From Tetrastigma voinierianum (taxonomy: Eukaryota; Streptophyta; Magnoliopsida; Vitales; Vitaceae), in contig JAEQBH010009452.1 in NCBI GenBank assembly GCA_016808115.1, positions 1 to 64,000 of the forward strand: a stretch of DNA of 64,000 nt, written 5' to 3'. Shown piece after piece: positions 23,715 through 35,599 of the stretch. The notes beneath the pieces are model-generated. The model did no database searches, was not told where the DNA came from, and saw nothing but the letters and a program-made list of their open reading frames with translations. Both the position numbers and the translations under genes were made by a program. Positions within the stretch are counted from its first letter, which is position 1; every line of letters begins with the position of its first letter.

Positions 23715-24145
23715 CAAATTGTGTCATGATACAATGGAAATTGTATCGTGACATAGCCGTTTTGGGAGTGCAATTGGGCTGGGGAATTGTATTGCAACAT
23801 AAGGTTGCTGGGTTTAGGTGTATTGCAATAGGGTGTGCTGTTTGGCCTGGGAGAAGGTCACGATACAATTGGATTGTATCGTGACAGGGGAGGCTTGATG
23901 GTTGGGAAATAGTGTCTCAATACAAGAGATTGTATCGTGACAAAAGTGCAGGGGTTAGCTGTTGGAGGAGTGTGTCACGATACAATCTGTTGTATCGTGA
24001 CGAGTGAAAACTTATTTGGGGCGTGTCACGATACGCTGATTAGCTATCGTGACGAGAAAGGCTTGAATGGCTAGGGTGGAGTCACGACCACAAATGTGTA
24101 TCATTACCAGAGGGGGCATGAGATAGGGCTTGTGTCGCGACACAG
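23715..24145. repeat. Array of short hairpin-forming palindromes in B's leader
   Basis: Inverted pairs of the type GTCACGATACAAT / ATTGTATCGTGAC recur at 23722-23752, 23857-23887, 23913-23941, 23973-24001, 24024-24053 and 24081-24108 (decayed). A perfect palindrome, TGTGTCGCGACACA, follows at 24131-24144. Loops are only 0-6 bases and spacing is about 50-60 bp in the regular part. The segments between the hairpins are not conserved. The array lies between the primer site and the gag start at 24674. Confidence 0.85.
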
Positions 24146-24673
24146 GGCCACTACACGGCCATGCAAGGCAAACAATAGGCTACTACACGACACAAGGGCG
24201 CGTGGCGTCTTGTATGCGATAAAACCGGCCCGAGGCTACGATATGGCGAGACGAGAGTTGCTGGCGCCCTTTGCGTGCCCACGATAGGCGCGATCTTGTG
24301 ACCCAGGCTCACCTAGGCGCCGCAGGCTGGGCGTTTTGTGCATTGGTACGCAACCAATTTTTGACTCGATTCTTGTTCCGAGTCTTGTTTGAGACTTATT
24401 CATGAACAACGTTCACGAGATTTTCAAAAAAAAAAAGCTAAATAAATAAATAAATAAAAATAAAAAATAAAAAAATAAAATGAAATAAACTTTTGTAAAG
24501 TGAAATTTTCAAAAAATGAAATTTTGTTGTTAAAATTTGATTTAATTATTGGAATGAAATTGTCTTGCATTCGTAAATGCATGGACATTGTGTAAATGTT
24601 TTACGTGTATGAATAGTATCTGTTTGTGTTTATGCCTTAAATCTTGCATTGTTACTACCATTGACTTGTGTAG

Positions 24674-25560
24674 ATGGCTAGTCGGCGAGGGCGTAGGGCG
24701 TCCGCGGGGTACTAGTCGGGCACCACCGGTGTTTGACCCGACGAGGCTTTTCTTTGGGGCGGTAGGTATTCTGCAATTCTTGCTATTGCAGGCTAGTCAC
24801 GTGAGGAGTAGTCGAGGAGAGGTCGAGTAACCTCGGAGGTTTAGGGAACATCATCTCAGGCATTCGCGGGGAGGAGATCAGATGGTGGCGAACCGTTGGT
24901 TCATGCAAAGTGAGAAGGTGTTAGAGGCCATGAAGAGATTACCTCGACACGACCGGGATCGAGGCAAACTGCGTTCCGGCTAGGTGGAGCTGAAGTATGG
25001 TGGAACTGGGCAAAGACCTCTAGAGATCTAGAGGTAATGACTTGGGCAGAGTTCCATGATCTTTTCATGGGTAAGTATTTTCCAGATACTGCGAGACATG
25101 CGAAGGCTCAGGAGTTCTTAGAGCTGAAGCAGGGGACGATGAATGTGATGGAATACGTGGCTAGATTCACGGAGCTAGTCCGTTTTGTTGATGATTACGT
25201 GGCCACGGACATAGCCAAGGTTAGGAGATTCGAGAATGGGCTGAAATTGTCCATTCGGGGTAGGATAGTAGGACTTCGCTCGGGATATATGGACTCCATG
25301 GTCGGAATTTGCCATGACCATAGAAAGAGATCCGGATGCTAGGAGCACTCGGGATCTTGATCTTTGGTGTCGAGGAAGGAGAGTCGGTCTTCTTCTAGTT
25401 CGGGAAAAACCCGGGGCTTCCTAGTTCACGAGGTTCGAGCCACGACCATCTAGGTCAGGGCGGATCGAGAGTTGCCCGGTCAGGCTAGGCCGGATGGTGT
25501 GCTACCATTGCGGCTGGCTGGACATATGAGGCGGGATTGCCCCGAGACGGGGATCGGGAT
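24674..25560 (+). pseudogene. gag of element B
   Basis: ATG at 24674 begins MASRRGRRAS, the same start seen mutated in A at 1605. The core is open at 25037-25342: MTWAEFHDLFMGKYFPDTAR, then AKAQEFLELKQGTMNVMEYV, and ARFTELVRFVDDYV. This is the typical capsid region of plant chromoviruses. A CCHC knuckle (CYHC at 25500, GHMRRDC ending at 25540) is split by a small indel. Two internal stops lie between the start and the core. Gag is the only substantial protein B could have encoded. Confidence 0.85.
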
Positions 25561-26180
25561 TTTGGGACGTGAGTCTGGTTAGCCATAGAACGGGGAGAGG
25601 CGCGGTTCATTCCACCACACCTAATGGGTTAGAGGAACCGGTTTCGATCGCGGGGTGCTATGCAAGCACCTGCAGCGACATGAGATGGGCGGAGTGTGGG
25701 TGGGTCAAGTCTGAGAGCCCGCGAGGCCCAGGATGTCAAGGACTGGGGCGTGTCACATGCCACCGTTGTGCGGTGAGCATCCTGAATCAATGGGACATCG
25801 AATGCGTTTATAACGTAATTATTTTGCATCGTGTTCATGCATCATGTTCATCATTGTTGCATCTTGTGTGATGGTTTGAGGTTTAGGTTGAAACCTTTAG
25901 AGATGATGTTCTTCCCTAGTGTATCAGGATGAGAGTTGTGGATATCATGAGATCATTAGGTGAGGGATCAGGTGATTCTACTCATAGTGAACCTTAGGGT
26001 GGTAGACATGTGGTGTTTGATGTCATGCTGACATGGATGAGTTAATGATCATCGGGTAGTCAATAATTGGGACCTTAGCTAGGTTTTGTATGTCAGACAC
26101 GGTCTTAGGTTGGGTGAGGTTCCATATACCTTGTGATTGGATGTGTGTGTCAAGTGGAATTTCGGAATGAAATTCTTTTT
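25561..26180 (+). pseudogene. Gag tail and protease remnant of B, followed by the pol deletion
   Basis: 25561-25850 aligns with A's gag tail (2080-2390). 25860-26070 aligns with A's protease region: GTGATTCTACTCATAGTGA matches 2554-2572, and TTTGATGTCATGCTGACATG matches the DVILGMDW codons. The homology then stops, and a standard 3' untranslated context (TTTCGGAATGAAATTC) follows. RT, RNase H and integrase are absent. Confidence 0.78.
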
Positions 26181-26191
26181 AAGAGGGAGAA
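26181..26191 (+). other. Polypurine tract of element B
   Basis: AAGAGGGAGAA lies immediately before the 3' LTR start TGTGAGACC at 26192, the same arrangement as in A. Confidence 0.88.
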
Positions 26192-28117
26192 TGTGAGACC
26201 ATAAGAAAATTCCATTTACGAAAAACTGTAAATCATGTTCGGTAAAAATCCAAAAACTTTCTAGATCTCCCGGATGTGAAAGCGGACTTCAACGTTGGAA
26301 TAGATCTCATGAAATCTAGTTAACCGTCAAATTGGTGAATTCCAAGACGGTGAATTTGCATTTTAAGCGAGTATCGGATGTATTAAGCGACATGTGATGT
26401 GACAAATCATTGCCATGCATTTCGTGCGACGTATGTTATGAGTGAGAGGATGAAATGGATGGCGAGATAGTGGTATCAAAAATCGAAATGGACATAAGTG
26501 GCATTATTTAAATTCTTAATGAGGAAGAAAATAAATAGCCAAATAGTGAGTAAATCTTATTTACGCCGAAAAAAAAGCGAAAAAAAAACATGAAGGAGAG
26601 GGGGTGATATGGCAGAAAATTTTGATTTGAGGGTTTTTTTTAAAGTGAGAGAGGGGAGTGCGCTTCTCTCTAAGATCCGGGCGATCGAGGCCAGATTAGG
26701 TTTCTTCGGGCCGAGAAGGAAAGTGGTTCCTGCTGTGACAAAGACTACAGCGTGGAGCCTGGGTTTTGAGTTTGACAAAGCTCCGTGGGGTGAGGATTTT
26801 TATCCTGCTCGTTTTACCTCTTGTTTAAAGTGTTTTGTGATGCTTGTGTTGGTTTAGGCGAAGTAATTGGGTGTTGATGGGTCCGAATGCCCAGGCAAAA
26901 ATATTATGAAGTTTTACGGATCTTCCAGGTGATCGATAGCGATGTAGGGCTTTATTTGGTGTTTAATATTTGTAAGTTGTGTAATATTGTGTTTGGTGGG
27001 TAGGGTTAGGCCGGGCGCCAGTTTTGGATTGCCTGAAAGTGGGCAGGTGTTGGGTGAGTGGCTGCCATGGACGGCCCCTTCATTATGTTTTGGGACGAGT
27101 TAAATCGATCAGGTTGTCAATGAATTGGACTAAAGTCACATGTGTGGTGTGTATAAGAGGATTTGGGTTGAATGGATATTTACTTCAGGTTAGTTAGATG
27201 AGAAATTAACAGGTTAATATGTTTGATGTCATTAACATGATCTCATAGCCATATAGAATGTATAAAATTACATGGGTGTAGACCATTCGGAAATGGAATA
27301 TTGATTATTTCAAGTGAGCAAATTTGGAGTTAGTTGAGTCAATTGGAATAACATGTCAGATTGTGATTGCAAATTTGATAATATGCATATTTGATATATA
27401 TTGGTTGGATTATTGTTGAAATGGCATAATGCATTCATATGCAGGGTAACCTAGAAAGTGGTGTGAGTGCATGACCATGAATTAAATAAGCAGCATAATT
27501 GCGATTTCTGGGATTTCAGAATGGGGATAGTCCAGCCAGTCGTCATCCTGACCGCTTTCACTATTTGCGCTCATCTTATCTTACCTGATGATAAGTCCCA
27601 TATTTGACGATAGGTGCCTTTTAAGAACGACAAGTTTGTTTGAAATGATGTTTCTCATGCGGTGTGAAGAGAGTGATAACTTCGAGGCATGAGACGGGCA
27701 TGGAGCATTCAAGTAGGATCGTGTTCACCAGGTGTGTGGTTAAATTGGATCATTGCACATATATACTTAGGTGAGGAGTAACCCATTTAGGGTGATTCCC
27801 TTCTTGGCGACAACTGCGCCTGTCGAGCTCTTGCGGTACATGGGCGTTAAGCATTCATTTTGAGGCGATTTTGAAGAAAGTTGGACGTGGTTGATGTTTT
27901 GAATGTATGTATTAGAATTTGTAGATTTTAATATACCATTTGTATTAAGAGTAATAAAATAACTCTTTGGCATGTTGGAATATGGTGGGTATATGTTTGA
28001 CAGTATTGGTGTATGGGCCCATGATGCCATTTTTACTCTGGAGTATGGGTCTCGTCTGAGGCATGTAGATTTCATGGAGGTTGTGGTGATCAGCGGACGC
28101 AGTTTTGGGCGTCCACA
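26192..28117 (+). repeat. 3' LTR of element B
   Basis: This 1926-bp LTR runs from TGTGAGACCATAAG to GGGCGTCCACA and aligns with 21027-22972. It is followed by the GTTAT duplication. The two LTRs differ by many small indels as well as substitutions. Confidence 0.9.
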
Positions 28118-28122
28118 GTTAT
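28118..28122. repeat. Right target-site duplication of element B (GTTAT)
   Basis: Identical partner of 21022-21026. A's 3' LTR resumes directly after it. Confidence 0.93.
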
Positions 28123-29446
28123 TATTGGAAAATTAAATAACGTGCTATTGTGAAAAATCGTAACAATATGTTGCCAAATTGATGTATAAATATGGAAATT
28201 GTGGCGATGGATCGATATATGGAAATATAATTATCGGGATTTCATAATCTTTGTATCTTTCTTGAGGACGCAACGAAATATTGTCACATTTCATATGCCA
28301 CGGTAATATACGTCCAGTTTGGGTGTGTATTGTGCATGGTGTTGGTTATTCACCATTCTTGGTGAATGTGTGGTGTGTCATAGAAATGGGACACGCGTCG
28401 AATCGAGACTCACGAGTTGTGTAAAACAATAATAATAATAAATCATTGTGTTTGGTGAAGCAAGATGACGAGATCCACCACCAAGGGTGAAGGCCCAAAA
28501 TTTATTTTGAATAGAAATATTTGTATCCGAGTGATGAAAGGATTGTAAAGTGTGGGAAGGTGTGCGAAACTGTATTTGAGACCTCAATTTGTAACCAAAA
28601 CAAACACACGGGATTGATAAAATTCAAATGAATATTGGAGAGTTGTCGGTAGGTTTAGTCATTGGGTGAGAAACACCAATGTTGGTTTTCCACGCTTGGC
28701 ATTCTGTGGTGTGTGAGAGGGTGGGTCAGGACTCGAGGTTGTGGGCATGAGGTCTCGTCATGCGTGACAAAAGTAATATTCCATAGAATTACGTGGCACA
28801 TATGGAATGTAGTTGGATGTGTTTTCATGGTTGCCATTCATGTGCATTTTTAGGTTGAGGGTAGCCCTTGTGGGAAATTTTCTACTCGGCATTGTTCTTC
28901 CCCGTTGTGGGATCCCATTGATCTGGGGGGTGTATAGAAACCTGACATTAAACAGTGTGATTATAAAGAGCGGATGTAAACCTTGATCATACCTTTTAAG
29001 CAACATTTTTGTAAAAAAATATTTTGTATAAAGAGTATGACTTCAATTCTTTTTGGGACTGTGTCTAAATAGTCGGGTATGCAGTATATGATAGAAGGTC
29101 ATGATCAGGACTCTTTGTTATAATTAAGTTTTAACATATTTTCACATTTAAATGTGAATAGATGGATCAGATAAAGGTGTATATTGAGGATAATAGACTG
29201 AGATGAACCCTATGGGGTCAATACTAACCACATTTGAGACCACGGATGAGTTATAATTATATTGACCTCACAGGTTGTATGTTGATGAGCTCCCACGACG
29301 AAAGGATACTATGCGATTTTTGTGAAAATATGGATCAGATAAATAGGATCACAACAGTGTGGTATTGGGTCACCATAGAAATCCCTGAGGGGTACTGGGT
29401 TGATGGGTTTATCAACCAGAACCCGGATTTGGGGCATACTTTTACA
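28123..29446 (+). repeat. 3' LTR of element A, second part
   Basis: It aligns with 175-1188 of the 5' LTR, including (AAT)n followed by AATCA near 28425-28445 (compare 490-505) and TCTAAATAGTCGGGTATG (29065; compare 809). It ends TTTTACA at 29446. With 19969-21026 the whole LTR is about 2.38 kb. Confidence 0.85.
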
Positions 29447-29790
29447 GGTCTTGAGCATTTGCCTCGAGGAAGCTGCCCACTTCGATGCCGGTGACTTCCC
29501 TCACGGCCTCCCGGCCACTACATTTGCCTTCTAGGGATGGTAATATAAGTGAAGTCATAATCCTCGGAATCTCCATCCATCTGCGTTGCCTCATGTTGAG
29601 GTCTTATTTGTGTGAAAATATACTTGATTTCTCTTGTGGTTTGAAAATACCTCGCGCTCACTGAGTTGTGGCGCCAAATCTTTGAGGCAAGACAATGGCC
29701 GTAGCTCGGATGTCTGTGGTGTTCACTGTGATTCTTTGGCTACTCTGGAATGTAAAGTTGAAACCTCTCGGACTACATCAAAAAACATCT
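29447..29790 (-). pseudogene. Inverted RNase H fragment of an A-like element
   Basis: The minus strand reads an RNase H C-terminal block: IFSHK, then DLNMRQRRWME and EDYDFT (about 29535-29620), nearly the same motif as A's own at 3390-3470. The upstream part with a GHCLASKIW-like reading extends to about 29700. Element A is therefore inserted next to or into an older, inverted remnant of its own family. No LTR belongs to this fragment. Confidence 0.75.
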
Positions 29791-29799
29791 TAGTCGAAT

Positions 29800-31440
29800 C
29801 TGAAACATCCTGATACACCATGGCACCTTCGCGTTGCGGGACTATCGAATAAGGCGAAATAAGCCTCCTTTCCAACTCTTAGAATGCTACAGATCATCCA
29901 TCCGACCGGCTTTCGGGTTCCAAGTGGTGGCGGGTGGCGCCGGCGGGTTCTGATGGGCTGCCAAATGACTGCGCGCACGATTCGGAAGCATCGCGGGGCG
30001 ACTTTTGTTTCACGACCGCGACACGCCTTTCGGTTCTGGCACGCGACAGTATGCAGAGATCTCGCCGGTGAAGCCAGAAAGCAAAACGCTGAGCGGCGTA
30101 CCCCTCGCGCGGTGCGGTGCCAGTTAGCGGAGCGATGGCGATGGTCGCTGGCGCTGCCGCTGGTTGGTGAATGAGATAACGATCGACGAGACGCGACGGC
30201 GCGATTCTGATGAAGACTCAGTACACTAACAACGATTCCAGCTGGATGCGTGGCGCGTTAAATCAAACTGGAAAAATCAGCGGACTTGAAGACTGCGTAC
30301 CGTCGCTGGAAATGTTTATTAACCGGGATATCCGGTGCCGCAACTCTGGCGCGTCGTGCGACCGAGGTTCATCGATCGGCGGCGTATCTCGATTGGATCG
30401 ATGATAAACCGTCTTCGTTGGGATCGCGTTCTTGAGTTTTGTTTTGCGACAACTTAACTGAATAAATCGACGCGGATCAGGAAGGTCGTTCTTCGCTATA
30501 ACGACGTATCGAAAGCCGTGTTGAACTTCGAATACAATCAAACTTCCGTATCGCTGTTAACGCCGGTTCGGACATTCGGGACAAACTGGCAATAACGGTT
30601 AATTACGTGAGATTAACGGAAACTGGTGGCGTTGCGGGATAACAACGACGAGATCCGCGTCGCGAATGATCGGTAGAAGCGTGGAGAAGCGTTCATCGCG
30701 CTTCGCTGAATTTTTTGAAGGTGAGCCGATCACTAACACATAAATATCACAAAGGTTGGCGTTTAACTGCTTCGGCATTCATCTTGAATTGTGCGAAGAT
30801 GATTAAATGTGGCTTCACCAAAGAAAGTTTGCGAAACGTCTTTATATGGCGATATTCTTTGCGCTTGTTCGAAGTGGTGACTGGGTTGCGGTTGGCTGAT
30901 CTGACGAGGGCGACCTAAAAGTCAGGTGTATTACGTCGCGGGATCGCGCATGGTTAAAAGATCACGGGATAACGTTCCGACGCTGTAACGGTCGTTCGCT
31001 CGCCGTTAACGGAACTTCATGTGGATTCAGCGAGATTCGGAACAGGCCGAAACATCACTGATACGGCGACAAAGAATCGCCGCGGTATAACGTCGCGGTG
31101 TGCGCCGTGGGCAGTTAACAGCGCTGTTGCCATGTGGTTGAATCAGTGGCCGATGTGTTGGGTTCTTTTCGGGACGCGTGTCGAGCGGTGAACCGCTGTC
31201 TGAGCCTGAGCCGCGCCGCGGATCTGCGGGTACATCTCGCTGGCCCGCTAGGGGTGAGAAGGAAAAACTGAGTCTGCGCCTGTCCCTACGCGATGAGATT
31301 GGAATTTGTCGGTCAATATCTTCCGAGATCGCGCGCTTACCGAGGGTGTCCACCTCGCTATGTCGGTGGTGGCGGATCACATCACATTGGTACAGCCATT
31401 GGCCTTGGCCGCGATGGTCGCGACCGTCCTTGAAACACTG
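29800..31440. other. GC-rich block of unknown origin
   Basis: CpG-rich DNA unlike the AT-rich repeats around it, with frequent GCG, CGC and GGTTAAC-like words that give a bacterial look. Short ORFs occur on both strands (for example 29884-30174 and 31178-31444 on plus, 30263-30541 and 31027-31380 on minus). None is recognisable. A stretch near 30850-30910 reads LRLFEVVTGLRLADLT, which faintly resembles box I of tyrosine recombinases, but no catalytic RHRY set was found. It could be decayed transposon, captured bacterial or organelle DNA, or contamination in the assembly. Confidence 0.5.
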
Positions 31441-32509
31441 GTAAGCGAAGTCTTTTACCTCTTTCCCGAACTAGAAGAAGGCTAATCCTTCTTCCTCTTC
31501 TCATGATACCGCTTATTTCAGGATGCCATGCCTCTATCTCTCTCTATGTGCCGTGATCTGACCATGGGGTCAAAACCTTAGGAGAATCCTCTGATCTTGC
31601 CCCAGGATGGACAACGGGGCCATCCTCGGAACTTCACTCACCTTGGCCATGTTGTGGCCACATAGTCATCCGGCGTTGGCTGACAGTGAACTTGGCTACG
31701 TGTTCGAGCATGATCTGTTCTTAGTAACAAGAACTCTGGGCCTTATGTTCTGCTGATGCGAAGAAGGAAAAACTACCCGCCAGAGGCTCTTTGAACTCCC
31801 CATGTATCGTGGTAGGATCATAAGACTACGGCAGTCCACATATCACAGGACTTCTTACCTCTGGCCGAAATGTGCTTCCAACCTAATCATGCCTTGCCGG
31901 GTGTCCAGCAACCTCTGGTCTCTGCCGTGGGACTATGATCATTACCATGATCATATGTAAGTGTGTGGGAGGATGATGTGCTCTCAACCGTTGGAGGTTG
32001 CTTAACTCCCTGACCCCGGATTATGCTAGCACGTGCAATGGCGTGAGTGCTGCGCCATATGGCTCTCTGAGCTGGGTGGTGGCCCAGGCGGTGGTGAGAA
32101 GCTACTCCCAGTCGGATGAGCCTCTCATCCGCATCTTGACTTGCCATACACAAGTTAAGATAAGGTGAGATTCTCTCTTTAATTATCAGTAGTGGTGGAT
32201 GGTGTAAATAATGAATAACCATTTCTATTAATCATGTTTATTCATTTTGAACCACTAAGATTCGTTTGCTAACCTTTAGTGTTCTTCCAATTTCTCTGCA
32301 TTCTATCATGCATATATTCACCTGACCTGATACATCCTCACTTAGTATAAACTAGACACCAAATCAGTAATGCACAATGCCGTGTTCTACATACTCACTA
32401 ATCTAGTGTTTGGAACTTGACTTGATGCTTTGACTGCCATTTGAGCGATATCAAAAAACTCTTTGGTGAATACCCCACTCGAGCTCTAGGTGGTGTTAAC
32501 TTTGTTTGA
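31441..32509. other. Unassigned intervening DNA
   Basis: About 1.07 kb between the GC-rich block and the minus-strand LTR. No retroelement motif, terminal repeat or credible ORF was recognised. The longest ORF, 31887-32222 on the minus strand, has no familiar domain. Confidence 0.5.
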
Positions 32510-33545
32510 TGCCATTATAATGCCCCAGAATCCAGGGTTAAATTTTGACGCCCGTCAGCAGTGGAAATTCTTAGATTTGAGATTAACCAGGCCTGCACAT
32601 GTCCTTTATCGGGATCCATATTTTCAAAAAAAAAAATCGGGCAGAGTCTCCTTTGTTCCAGGAGCTCACCTGTTTAACATTATAACAAATATAATCATAA
32701 CATCCCAGATTTTCAGCAGAAACAAGTGTCAAACCCATAAGATCAATGTATATTCAATATCTGTCCCGGCTAAAGATTCAATTCACATTTAAAATCTAAA
32801 CTATGAAATAAAACGCTTAGTATAGTCAGTAGGTCAGTCACTACCCTCCTTACTACTAAGTAAATACTGAGCTATTTAGGCAGATGATCTAAGAATTTAG
32901 TTCTAGTCGCATACGAAATATTTTCTGAGGTGTTCTTGCAGGGTAATGTGAGGCCAGCGTCGACCTTGTACGAATCAACGCGCCTCGTCGGACGTAAGTC
33001 TCACTGTACCTCCTGGCCTGTACATGAAAGAGTCCCCTGGCGAGAGTGAGCAATGTCATTAGAAAAATTTTCTCTGAGGCTGCTCCCGCTTTAATATGCA
33101 TATGCAATGGCATGCAAACATCAATCATATTCCATATAAATAAATAATCACTGTGTGGAATATTGCTGTTAATCATCTGTGGATGGTTCCTCATGCTCTG
33201 ACTTAGTCTCAATTTACCCCTCACTCGCGGCAAGTTTGAAAACCCGATGGTGGTGTTTCACCTAATGACTTAACCCATTGACAACCCTCAATGTTTATTT
33301 AATTTTGATCCAGGTGTATTTTCGTGGGGCAAATTTTGGAATCTCCTTGTAAACCGCATGCCTTTTGATGCTTTGGCGAATTTTCATCGTTGGATACAGA
33401 TAAGAACCAGTTGTGGGTCTTTCACCCTGAGGGGATCATATCATACTTCACCCAAACACACTAAATTTATTATTATTATTGTTTATCTGACCAGTGGTCT
33501 CGTTTTTTGGGTGATTGCTTCACCCAGCATTTTCAGCCATCTCAC

Positions 33546-35014
33546 TGTTAAGTTAATTTAAGTCTTATTTTAAACACTATTTACAGAAATAGGGTTTAGA
33601 CTTTGCATGTAATCATCAATTATAGCCGATTGATGTGTGAAGTCAAACAATCTGCATTGATTTACCGTTTGAGTTTGTTTTTGGTAATTTTGCGGGTTTT
33701 TTACTTCAATGACACTAGTTCAAGTTTGATGTCAAGATATGAACACTGAATCTTTCAGAGGATTCACAATGTGTTCGTCATTTACAAAATGAAGAAATGT
33801 ATGACGGATTGAAGAAGGATGCGATGTAAAGCTGAGAAGAAGGGCAAGGTTTTTATTAGGATTGGCAGAATTTGGCTGGATGCAGAGATTTCGCAATCTG
33901 GCAAGTATACCTACTATGTGGAAAATTGCTTTACCTAAGCGAGGAAATTCAACATTTCCTGTGGCTTTTAATTCGCTATCTCACAAAATTTAGCTAGGCT
34001 AGCGAAATTTTTAAATAACTCTTAACGAAATTTCTTCCTCAGCAATTCTTTGTGTTTGGTATTTTGGTTACAGCGACCCGTTTGATATATTACCATTTGT
34101 CATATGTAATTTCATATTTTAGGCATTTTTGTATTTTCACACTTTGGGGTTTGACTATATAAGCCCCACAACTGTAACCTAATAAACTTTTCATTTTTAT
34201 AAAGTTTTTCTCATGACTTTCATTTTAGGTCTCATTTTGCTCTCTTCTCTCTCCTCTTTCTCTCATTTCTTGGTGCCAAACACCCCAGCCAGGGATATGA
34301 CTCGAGGATGTAACTAAGCCTCATAACCTTGAAGAGGAGGTTGCTAGTGGTTTGGGAGAAGCTCTTGCGGGTTGTCCTCATGCTTTGGATATTCTGAGTC
34401 TTTTGCATTTGCATGGTTCTGACTTTCCAAACTAGGGTTTAATGCCATTTAATGTCTTTCTTTTGGTCGATACTTGTCATGCTTTAGGGTTAGTGCATTC
34501 TTAATGGTAGATTTTGATTCTTTAGATGGCATTTGAGCCATGAGAATGAGGTTAAATGCTAAGGGTTTCAAGCGAGATGTGACTTTACAGATGTGGTGCT
34601 TGGTTGACTCGAGGAATAGGAGTGGTTTTTAGGGTTAGGTTTTATAGCTGAAAACAAAGATGGGTTTTGGTTGTTATATCTGGGGTGCCACGCGAGAAAT
34701 AACTTGGGGACAGCGTAATACCCCCATGTTATCAAGCTAGTGACCCCGAGCCTTCGAGGTTACCATTTCACACTTTCATTTAAGCCATTCTGGGTTAATC
34801 GTTGAACATGACCTCCCGTATTTTAACTAAATCCAAAAATCCAGAATAAAAGTCTCCCTTAATTTTGTGAACAACACGATCTGAGTCATTCGGTAGGTGA
34901 AAACTCATCCAGGTGTTGAATACTGGCGCTATCTTTGCTTGTTGAAAACGATGCGGCGATGGAACAGGTATAAATTTTGTTGATTCGGGATCCTTACTCT
35001 TGTGGCGCAGATCA
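33546..35014 (+). repeat. 5' LTR of element G
   Basis: It aligns with 53904-55429 along its length: AGTTTGTTTTTGGTAATTTT (33670 and 54032), CAAGTTTGATGTCAAGATAT, TCACAATGTGTTC, and TAATACCCCCATGTTATCAA (34712 and 55121). It starts TGTTAAG and ends GATCA. The 3' copy keeps the better start, TGATTAGTGCCC, typical of Athila-like LTRs. One arm loses several GCTAG-rich repeats present in the other copy (54230-54420). Confidence 0.88.
34155..34190 (+). promoter_or_regulatory. TATA-like promoter element and AATAAA in G's 5' LTR
   Basis: CTATATAAG at 34155-34163 is conserved in the 3' LTR (CTATATAAG at 54559-54567). AATAAA follows at about 34181. This spacing fits the start and processing signals of a plant LTR. 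Confidence 0.65.
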
Positions 35015-35016
35015 AA

Positions 35017-35034
35017 TGGCGCCTTTCTTGCAGG
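35017..35034 (+). other. Primer binding site of element G (tRNA-Asp type)
   Basis: TGGCGCCTTTCTTGCAGG lies two bases after the LTR. Athila-type elements carry TGGCGCCGTTGCCGGGG, complementary to tRNA-Asp. The first seven bases are exact and the rest is partly conserved. Confidence 0.72.
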
Positions 35035-35599
35035 GATGGTGCGAACTAAGTGTGATGAGTTGATGTGTACTTGTAATCCACATTACAAGTGTTGGTGACC
35101 TTTAGTCCTTTTTGAGTGGTGTCTGCCAGTTTTCACTTGGCCGATTCTTTGCCTTTACATTTTTTAACTCTGGTGGGTTTTTTGTTTTAAGCTAACAACG
35201 GCTTCTTTGCAACCTTGTTTGTGTTCTTTATTGTGTCTACGTTTTATGTAACAGTGTTTATGCGGCAGGACGGAGGGATATCAGGTGGGTGAAAGAGTAA
35301 GTGCACCGGTTAGCGAGGCGTGAAATCGGTGTCTTGCGATGACGAATGGATCCTCTGCACGAGGCAATGATCGGCGGGGTACGGTGAATCCAGCGGCATA
35401 GATCGATGAGGGATCACATACGCCCTCACAAGTTAGTGCTCCTTCTACATAATACCTCTGGCAGGGGATGTAGCCGGTGAGACCCTACCTAGTGCCTGCT
35501 TCCCACATTTCATGGTATGGAGAATGAAAATCCATATTCACCGCATCACGGGATTTTGAGGAAGTATGCATAACTTTTAAGGAGGTATAGCGGAATATG

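Noticed and set aside
23715..24145. Spaced palindromic repeats considered as a CRISPR-like array
   Set aside because: The repeats are hairpins separated by irregular, non-unique spacers in a plant retroelement leader. No cas genes exist and the host is eukaryotic.
30715..30918. Possible tyrosine recombinase from the LRLFEVVTGLRLADLT stretch
   Set aside because: Only one weak motif is present, no catalytic R-H-R-Y set follows in any frame, and neighbouring ORFs do not extend it. Kept only as a hint in the GC-rich island finding.
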